Positions 59,303 to 64,000 of a DNA stretch of 64,000 nucleotides are shown here, piece by piece. The notes beneath the pieces are model-generated. The model was not told the DNA's origin and searched no databases. It worked only from the letters and a program-made list of their open reading frames with translations. The position numbers and the translations under genes were made by a program. Numbering within the stretch: the first letter of the stretch is position 1; each line of letters opens with the position of its first letter. Source of the stretch: Desertibaculum subflavum (GTDB lineage Bacteria; Pseudomonadota; Alphaproteobacteria; Ferrovibrionales; Ferrovibrionaceae); assembly GCA_003576705.1 (NCBI GenBank), contig QOZS01000017.1:35710-99709 (forward strand). The letters are read 5' to 3'.

Positions 59303-59995
59303 TCAGATCAACCCCATCGACTTCAAGCTGGCGTGCCTGCCGCGGCCGACGATGACATGGTCGTGCAGGTTGATGCCGAGCGCCTTGGCGGCGTCGCGCA
59401 CCTGTTTGGTCATCTCGATATCGGCGCGGGAGGGCTTCACGTCGCCGCTCGGATGGTTGTGGACCAGGATCAGCGCGGAGGCGCCGAGCTCCAGCGCGCG
59501 CTTCACCACCTCGCGCGGGAAGACCGGCGTCTGGTCGATGGTGCCTTGCTGCTGCAGCTCGTCCTTGAGCAGGGCGTTCTTGCGATCGAGGAAGAGCACG
59601 CGGAACTGCTCGACCGGCGCTTCGCCCTGGGCCACCTGGACGTAGTCGAGCAGCGCCTGCCAGTTGGACAGGATCGGCTTCTCCGCCAGGTCGGCGCGCG
59701 TGAGACGTGTCGCCGCCTCGCGTGCCAGCACGATCGGCCCGATCTGCGCTTCCGTGAGCCCGGCCGCGCGCAACGCCGCGCGGTCGGCATTGAGCAGGCG
59801 CGCGAAGCTGTTGCCGAACAGGCCGAGCAGGCGCTTTGCCTCCGTCTTCATGTCGCCGCGCGGATTGGCGGCGAACAGCATCATCTCCAGGATCTCGTAG
59901 TCCGGCACGGCGCTCGGCGCCTCCAGGAAGCGCGCGCGCAGACGGGCCCGGTGGCCCGTGTGGTGCGGCTTCTCCGGCGGCGCCGCGTCGTTCAT
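59303..59995 (-). CDS. radC: RadC-family JAB-domain protein
   Basis: This 230-residue protein has an N-terminal helix-hairpin-helix region (about 15-95). A JAMM/MPN metalloprotease-like domain follows, with the metal motif HNHPSGDVKPSRAD near residue 178. RadC was named for DNA repair but its true activity remains unsettled. The start overlaps the GMC oxidoreductase stop by 4 bp, so the two are co-translated. Confidence 0.95.
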   Translation of the reverse strand: MNDAAPPEKPHHTGHRARLRARFLEAPSAVPDYEILEMMLFAANPRGDMKTEAKRLLGLFGNSFARLLNADRAALRAAGLTEAQIGPIVLAREAATRLTRADLAEKPILSNWQALLDYVQVAQGEAPVEQFRVLFLDRKNALLKDELQQQGTIDQTPVFPREVVKRALELGASALILVHNHPSGDVKPSRADIEMTKQVRDAAKALGINLHDHVIVGRGRHASLKSMGLI

Positions 59996-61581
59996 GCCAC
60001 GCGTCGGATCAAGTCGGCCGCCTTCTCCGCGATCATGATGGTGGGCGCGTTGGTGTTGCCGGAGACCACGGCCGGCATGATCGAGGCGTCGACCACGCGC
60101 AGCCCCTCCAGCCCACGTACTCTCAACGTCGGATCGACCACGGCCATGGCGTCGACGCCCATTTTGCAGGTGCCGACCGGGTGATAGATCGTCTCCGCGC
60201 AGCCGCGCACGAAGTCGCCGATTTCGGCGTCGCTGCGAGGGTTGCTCGCCGGCGTGTACTCGGCGCCGACATAAGGCTTGAGCGGGCTCGAGGCGAAGAT
60301 CTCGCGCGCCATCTTGAAGCCTTCGACCAGCGGCTTGAGGTCGGCGGGGTCCGAGAGATAACGCGGATCGATATGCGGCGCCGCCGCCGGATCGGCGGAG
60401 GCGAGCCTGATCTCGCCGGTCGATCGCGGGCGGAGCAGGCAGGTATCGAGCGTCAGGCCGTGCCCCTCCATCTTGGTCCGTGCATGATCGACCACATAGG
60501 CCGGGATGAAATGGAACTGCAGGTCCGGCGTCGCCGCGGCGGCATCCGATTTCCAGAAGCCGCCGGCCTCGGCGACATTGGTCGTTCCTGGGCCCTTCTT
60601 GAACAGCAGGTATTGCAGGCCGACCTTGATCGAGGGCAGGGGCTTGTCGAGACCGTCATAGGTGATCGGCTGCGTGCATTTCGTGATGAGATTGATGTTG
60701 AGGTGGTCCTGCAGGTTCTTGCCGACGCCGGGCAGATCGTGCGTCACGCGGACGCCGGCCTGGCGCAGCTCGTCGGCCGGGCCGATGCCGGAGAGCAGCA
60801 GGATCTGCGGCGAGTTGACGGCGCCGCCGCACAGGATCACCTCGCGCGCCGCCTCGGCCGTCACGGTCTCGCTGCCCTTGCGGTACTCCACCGCGCGGGC
60901 GCGGCCACTCTCGACGATGACGCGGTTGGTATAGGCATCGGTGACGATGGTGAGGTTGGGCCGCCTCATGGCCGGCTTCAGATAGGCGGTCGCGGCGCTC
61001 CAGCGCTTGCCCCCGCGCTGCGTCACCTGGTAGAGGCCGAAGCCTTCCTGGGCCGGGCCGTTGAAGTCGCGATTGTCGCCGAGCCCGGTCGCCTGCTTGG
61101 CCGCTTCGACGAACAGCTTCGACAGCGGATTGGCCGAGATCAGGTCGGCGACGTTGAGCGGGCCGCCCGCGCCGTGCAGCGCATCGGCGCCGCGTTCGTT
61201 GGCTTCCGCCTTTTTGAAATAGGGCAGCAGGTCGTCGAAGCCCCAGCCCGTATTGCCGAGCTGGCGCCAGTGGTCGTAATCCTGCGGCACGCCGCGGATA
61301 TAGATCATGGCGTTGATCGAGCTGGACCCGCCGAGCGTCCTGCCGCGCGGCCAGTAGAGCCGGCGGTTGTTCAGCGCCGCCTGCGGCGCCGTCTCGAACT
61401 GCCACGTAACGCCGATATCGCGGAGCTTGGTGATGCCGGCCGGCATGTGGATGAAGGGCGACTTGTCGGGCGGGCCGGCCTCGATCAACAGCACCTTGGC
61501 GGCCGCGTCCGCGCTCAGCCGGTTGGCCAGAACACAGCCCGCCGACCCCGCGCCGACGATCACGTAGTCATAGCCTGGCAT
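59992..61581 (-). CDS. GMC-family FAD oxidoreductase (choline dehydrogenase-like)
   Basis: This 529-residue flavoenzyme has the FAD site IVGAGSAGCVLANRLS near residue 6, the GMC signature in GRTLGGSSSINAMIYIRG (GGSSSINAM), and the catalytic His in IYHPVGTCKMG near 470. It probably oxidises an alcohol, as choline or alkanol dehydrogenases of this family do. No betaine genes are near, so the substrate is open. It is the first gene of the minus-strand run that continues with radC. Confidence 0.93.
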   Translation of the reverse strand: MPGYDYVIVGAGSAGCVLANRLSADAAAKVLLIEAGPPDKSPFIHMPAGITKLRDIGVTWQFETAPQAALNNRRLYWPRGRTLGGSSSINAMIYIRGVPQDYDHWRQLGNTGWGFDDLLPYFKKAEANERGADALHGAGGPLNVADLISANPLSKLFVEAAKQATGLGDNRDFNGPAQEGFGLYQVTQRGGKRWSAATAYLKPAMRRPNLTIVTDAYTNRVIVESGRARAVEYRKGSETVTAEAAREVILCGGAVNSPQILLLSGIGPADELRQAGVRVTHDLPGVGKNLQDHLNINLITKCTQPITYDGLDKPLPSIKVGLQYLLFKKGPGTTNVAEAGGFWKSDAAAATPDLQFHFIPAYVVDHARTKMEGHGLTLDTCLLRPRSTGEIRLASADPAAAPHIDPRYLSDPADLKPLVEGFKMAREIFASSPLKPYVGAEYTPASNPRSDAEIGDFVRGCAETIYHPVGTCKMGVDAMAVVDPTLRVRGLEGLRVVDASIMPAVVSGNTNAPTIMIAEKAADLIRRVA

Positions 61582-61611
61582 TCAGCTTCCCCCATGCTGT
61601 GTTCTCTTCCT

Positions 61612-61700
61612 TACTGCGAAGGGCGCAAAGAGCGCCAAGGCGCGCCAAGGATTTCTTTCTTCGCTTCGCGTTCCTTCGCGCTCTTTGCGTTCTTGGCGGT
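61612..61700. repeat. Intergenic inverted repeat with CGCAAAG arms
   Basis: CGCAAAGAGCGC (61624-61635) and GCGCTCTTTGCG (61678-61689) are perfect 12-bp inverted arms in the gap between the GMC and Lrp-type genes. A TTCTTTCTTCGCTTCGCG-type pyrimidine-rich segment lies between them. The layout resembles dispersed CGCAAAGRCGC-type intergenic repeats seen in many bacteria. It could also fold as a long hairpin. Confidence 0.6.
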
Positions 61701-61716
61701 GAGTCCGACGTTGGCC

Positions 61717-61959
61717 TCAGGTGAAGGCTTTGAAGGTGATCAGGGTGAAGGTGTCCTTCACGCCGGGGATGGTCTGCAGCTTGCTCACCACGAAATGGCC
61801 GATGTCCTGGCCGTCGTTGAGATAGCATTTCATCAGAAGGTCATACTGGCCGGAGGTCGAGTGCACCTCGGAGACCTGCTCCATGGTCTCGACCGCCTCG
61901 GCGGCCACATCGTAGGCCTTGCCGAGATCGCACTTCACCATCACGAAAATCGTCTGCAT
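61717..61959 (-). CDS. Stand-alone Lrp/AsnC ligand-binding (RAM) domain protein
   Basis: This 80-residue protein is the effector-binding half of Lrp/AsnC regulators without the DNA-binding half. MQTIFVMVKCDLGKAYDVA, TSGQYDLLMKCYL and GVKDTFTLITFKAF show the alpha-beta sandwich pattern. Such proteins form oligomers that bind amino acids and may modulate full-length Lrp proteins. The start at 61959 has GGGGAG upstream. The decamer repeat array lies 82 bp upstream of it. Confidence 0.87.
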   Translation of the reverse strand: MQTIFVMVKCDLGKAYDVAAEAVETMEQVSEVHSTSGQYDLLMKCYLNDGQDIGHFVVSKLQTIPGVKDTFTLITFKAFT

Positions 61960-62040
61960 CGCCGCTCCCCGAGGGCCGTTTGGCGGCGGAGGATGCGGCG
62001 TTTCGGGCACGGAAGCAAACCGCCGCGGCGCCTGTTTGCG

Positions 62041-62150
62041 GCCTATGGCTGCCTATGGCTGCCTATGGCGTCCTATGGGGGCCTATGATTGCCAATGGGA
62101 GCCTATGGGAGCCAATGATTGCCTATGGAATCCTATGGCATCCTATGGCG
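62041..62150. repeat. Eleven tandem decamers of the form KCCWATGRNN
   Basis: Eleven head-to-tail 10-bp units fill 110 bp without gaps. The common unit is GCCTATGGNN, with T for G at position 1 in three units, A for T in two and ATT at the end of two. The array lies between the HTH gene stop and the Lrp-type start. A 10-bp period is not a multiple of three, which argues against a coding repeat. It is close to one helical turn. Confidence 0.9.
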
Positions 62151-62162
62151 CGCCGGGCCCGC

Positions 62163-62813
62163 TCAGCGGAAATCCTTTTTGGTGAAACCAGATAGCCGTG
62201 CATAGGCCGCTTCGGGGCGCGTTTCGGCCTCGCCGATTCGGTTGCGGGCGAGTTCGGCGATTTGCCGGGCGATGAGCTCCAGCGTCTTCGGGTCGCGGCC
62301 CTCGGCCTTGTCGGCGAGGCTTGCTGCCGCGCGGAGGCGGAGCCAGGCGGCGTGCCGTGCCGCATCGGCCTCGACCGCGGCCTCGGCTTCGCGGATCCAT
62401 TGCCGAAACCGGGCCGACCGGCGCAGATTGCGCAGGATCTGGCTTTCGCAGACGCCGTATTCATAGGAGATCTCGGTGACGCCGACGCCGCGGGCGATCA
62501 TGACAGCGGCGTGCCGCCATTTCACATCGCGCCGGCGGATGCGCGGCGTGCCGCGCCGGGTGATGCCGGCCGGGGCGGGCGGTGCTTTGGGATCTGCCGA
62601 AATATTTGTATCAAGCGCTAGGACCGTAGGCTGTCGTGCGGCCTCGGCGGCGACTTCCGCGGCGAGGGCGGCTTCGAGGTGACGTGTCAGCTCGGCCTCC
62701 GTCATCATGGCGAGGTCTGGCCGCCGGCTGGCGGCTTCGAGCCTGCCGTCTTCGGCTTCGGCCGGGCCGGTATCGCCTGTGTGGGCGTTTCCGGTGGTGT
62801 TGAGAAGGGTCAT
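62163..62813 (-). CDS. Helix-turn-helix protein, terminase small-subunit-like
   Basis: This 216-residue soluble protein has a disordered Ala/Glu-rich N-terminal half (1-85). A basic patch (RRGTPRIRRRDVKWRH) leads into an HTH-like segment GVTEISYEYGVCESQILRNLRR near residue 113 (seen as VTEISYEYGV and ESQILRNLRR). A helical C-terminus ends GFTKKDFR. The HTH plus helical tail resembles phage terminase small subunits, but no phage genes are near. The start has AAGGGA ahead. Palindromes lie about 50 bp upstream, suggesting autoregulation. Confidence 0.65.
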   Translation of the reverse strand: MTLLNTTGNAHTGDTGPAEAEDGRLEAASRRPDLAMMTEAELTRHLEAALAAEVAAEAARQPTVLALDTNISADPKAPPAPAGITRRGTPRIRRRDVKWRHAAVMIARGVGVTEISYEYGVCESQILRNLRRSARFRQWIREAEAAVEADAARHAAWLRLRAAASLADKAEGRDPKTLELIARQIAELARNRIGEAETRPEAAYARLSGFTKKDFR

Positions 62814-62862
62814 CGCGACATCCCTTGATGAAAGTCTTCTAGTTTAGCGCAAATCAGCAAAA

Positions 62863-62887
62863 ATTGCAATGCTCGCAAATTGCGAGC
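62863..62887. promoter_or_regulatory. Palindromic operator-like sites upstream of the HTH gene
   Basis: ATTGCAAT (62863-62870) is directly followed by GCTCGCAA-A-TTGCGAGC (62871-62887), a perfect 17-bp palindrome. The region is AT-rich for this genome and lies between the HTH gene and the TauE/SafE gene, so it may control both. Confidence 0.45.
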
Positions 62888-62939
62888 GCTTCCCCTGGGC
62901 GCGCGACTTCGGCATGAAGGAGCGGCGGCGGAGCAGGGC

Positions 62940-63677
62940 GTGTCTGGATTGGGGGAAATCGGCGAGGGGTTCTGGCTGGCGGCCGGCGCGGTGGGTCTGG
63001 CCGGGCTGGTGCGCGGCTTCGCCGGCTTCGGATCGGCGATGATCATGATCCCGGCTTTGGCCGTCCTCTATGGTCCGACGCGGGCGGTGCCGCTCGGCCT
63101 GCTGCTGGAGATCGTGCTGTCCTTGCCCTTCGTGCCGGCGGTACGCCACCAGGTGGATTGGCGGCGCATGGCGCTGCTCTCCGTGGCCGGTCTCGCGGCC
63201 CTGCCGCTCGGCGTCGCGGCGCTGCTGCTGGTGCCGCCGCTGCCGATCCGCATCGCCATGTCGGCGTTGATACTGAGTTTCGTCGCCGTGCTGGCCTTCG
63301 GCTGGCGCTATACCGGCAAGCCGACCGATCTGGCGACGGCAGGCACCGGCCTGCTCTCCGGCTTCCTCAACGGCGTGGTCGGCATGGCGGGGCCGCCGGT
63401 CGTGTTCTTTCTGCTGTCCGGTCCCTATGCGGCGGCGGAAGTGCGGGCGAGCACGGTCGTGTTCTTCGCCATCGTCGATGCCGGCGCGTTGATTGCGCTG
63501 GGCATTGCCGGCGCGATGGGCTGGGACCTCGCCTACGACGTGCTGGTGCTGGCGCCGATCTATCTGCTTGCCGCCTGGCTCGGTGCGCGCGCCTTCGGGC
63601 ATGCGCATGACGCGCTCTATCGGAAGGTGGCGCTCGGCATCCTGGTGGCGGTGGCGATCGGCAGCCTGCTCGGCTGA
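62940..63677 (+). CDS. TauE/SafE-family membrane permease
   Basis: This protein of about 245 residues has roughly seven to eight membrane helices and the paired family motifs GLVRGFAGFGSAMIM near residue 20 and GFLNGVVGMAGPPVVFF near 140. Family members export sulfite, sulfoacetate or other organosulfur anions. The start is uncertain: GTG 62940 is chosen since a purine-rich GGAGCAGG lies close; the open frame extends to 62880. It is divergent from the HTH gene across the palindromes. Confidence 0.85.
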   Translation: MSGLGEIGEGFWLAAGAVGLAGLVRGFAGFGSAMIMIPALAVLYGPTRAVPLGLLLEIVLSLPFVPAVRHQVDWRRMALLSVAGLAALPLGVAALLLVPPLPIRIAMSALILSFVAVLAFGWRYTGKPTDLATAGTGLLSGFLNGVVGMAGPPVVFFLLSGPYAAAEVRASTVVFFAIVDAGALIALGIAGAMGWDLAYDVLVLAPIYLLAAWLGARAFGHAHDALYRKVALGILVAVAIGSLLG

Positions 63678-63695
63678 CGCGGAATGCGCGGCGGC

Positions 63696-64000
63696 TCAGC
63701 CGGCCGCGCGCACCGGGCGGAGCAGGAAGGCCGGCACGTGGTCGCCGAGGCCGACGACACGCGGCTCGCGGGCCTCGTCGCGGCGGCTGCGATGCTCGGG
63801 GCGAGCGTCCGGCTGGTTCTGGCGCGGGCGGAGCGGAATCGGCTCGGCCCCTTGCTGCGGCGGATGCTGGCGGATCGGTTCCGGCGCGGCGGCGGCCGGC
63901 TCGCGGTGCTCCTTGCGCGGCCGTTCGCGGCGCGGACGTTCGCTGCGCGGCGCAGCCTCGACGACGGCCGGCGGCGGCGGCGCTTCGACCTGCTCGGGCT
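63696..64000 (-). CDS. C-terminal end of a basic Pro/Arg-rich protein (possible DEAD-box helicase tail), partial
   Basis: An open minus-strand frame of 101 codons enters from the window edge and stops at 63696. It reads as a disordered basic tail (ERPRRERPRKEHREP, RPRQNQPDARPEHRSRRD) and ends VVGLGDHVPAFLLRPVRAAG. Such Arg/Pro/Gln-rich tails with a final GLGDHVPAF motif are typical of alphaproteobacterial RhlE-like DEAD-box RNA helicases. The helicase core is outside the window, so the assignment is tentative. Confidence 0.5.
   Translation of the reverse strand, partial: PEQVEAPPPPAVVEAAPRSERPRRERPRKEHREPAAAAPEPIRQHPPQQGAEPIPLRPRQNQPDARPEHRSRRDEAREPRVVGLGDHVPAFLLRPVRAAG

Noticed and set aside
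59836..62088. 750-codon plus-strand frame antisense to the GMC gene
   Set aside because: Antisense of a conserved enzyme; composition is typical of shadow frames.
62041..62150. CRISPR-like array
   Set aside because: Units are only 10 bp, with no spacers and no cas genes.
61919..62195. Plus-strand ORFs encoding repeated AYGCLW-type peptides
   Set aside because: They come from translating the decamer array; the 10-bp period shifts frame each unit and no ribosome site is present.
62163..62813. Prophage remnant
   Set aside because: A single terminase-like HTH gene without any portal, capsid, integrase or att site does not support a prophage.

Overview
The window is chromosomal DNA from a high-GC alphaproteobacterium, most likely of the Rhodospirillales or a close order. 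The evidence is the gene content: EipB (DUF1849), Usg, a membrane-anchored c-type cytochrome beside kdsB and pheA, a paired M16 protease operon, a YfhM/PbpC pair and a CIRCE-controlled groESL. It is densely coding, with about 67 genes, many overlapping by 4 bp. I see no rRNA, tRNA, CRISPR array, insertion sequence or prophage. Species-level identity cannot be read from it.

Layout. 1-10 kb: aconitase, divergent from an alpha-2-macroglobulin/PBP1C periplasmic pair. 10-14 kb: a PaaK-like ligase, a GNAT acetyltransferase and a hybrid kinase with two FixL-like PAS domains. 14-19.5 kb: a DUF4168 protein, a nitrate/sulfonate-type ABC transporter operon ending in an FAD oxidoreductase, and a divergent NHL-repeat protein. 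19.5-21 kb: a lower-GC patch with small orphan ORFs, then a dienelactone hydrolase-like gene. 21-25.5 kb: two overlapping TetR paralogues behind a recognisable promoter, a Rap1a-like protein, a CinA-type protein, sfsA and map. 25.5-33 kb: M16 protease pair, an orphan YejA-like binding protein, a HisN-type phosphatase whose only plausible start is CTG, cytochrome c, kdsB and pheA.

33-44 kb is a signalling and envelope-stress region. It holds a PAS_5 protein, then a four-gene partner-switching module (anti-sigma-type kinase, STAS antagonist, MBL-fold hydrolase, CHASE2-SpoIIE phosphatase). Opposite lie an OmpA-like lipoprotein and a FecR-domain protein, followed by an OmpR-type two-component pair and a DegP-like protease. 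43-48 kb: ROK kinase, DNA polymerase IV, EipB, a GGDEF protein with a variant motif and a class III nucleotide cyclase. 48-51 kb: groESL with CIRCE and a clear terminator, Usg and a 44-residue membrane protein.

51-57 kb: enoyl-CoA hydratase, SPOR lipoprotein, two tandem long GST-like genes, a membrane protein and lepA. 57-62 kb: a long minus-strand run (GMC oxidoreductase, radC, dienelactone hydrolase-like, DUF6295-like, 2-hydroxyacid dehydrogenase, thioesterase). 62-64 kb: a stand-alone Lrp-type domain, an array of eleven decamers, an HTH protein with palindromes upstream, a TauE/SafE permease and the tail of a basic protein cut by the window edge.

The strongest leads are the CTG-start hisN, the partner-switching module with an embedded MBL hydrolase and neighbouring FecR/OmpA genes, the tandem FixL-like PAS kinase, and the 10-bp repeat array beside the HTH gene.
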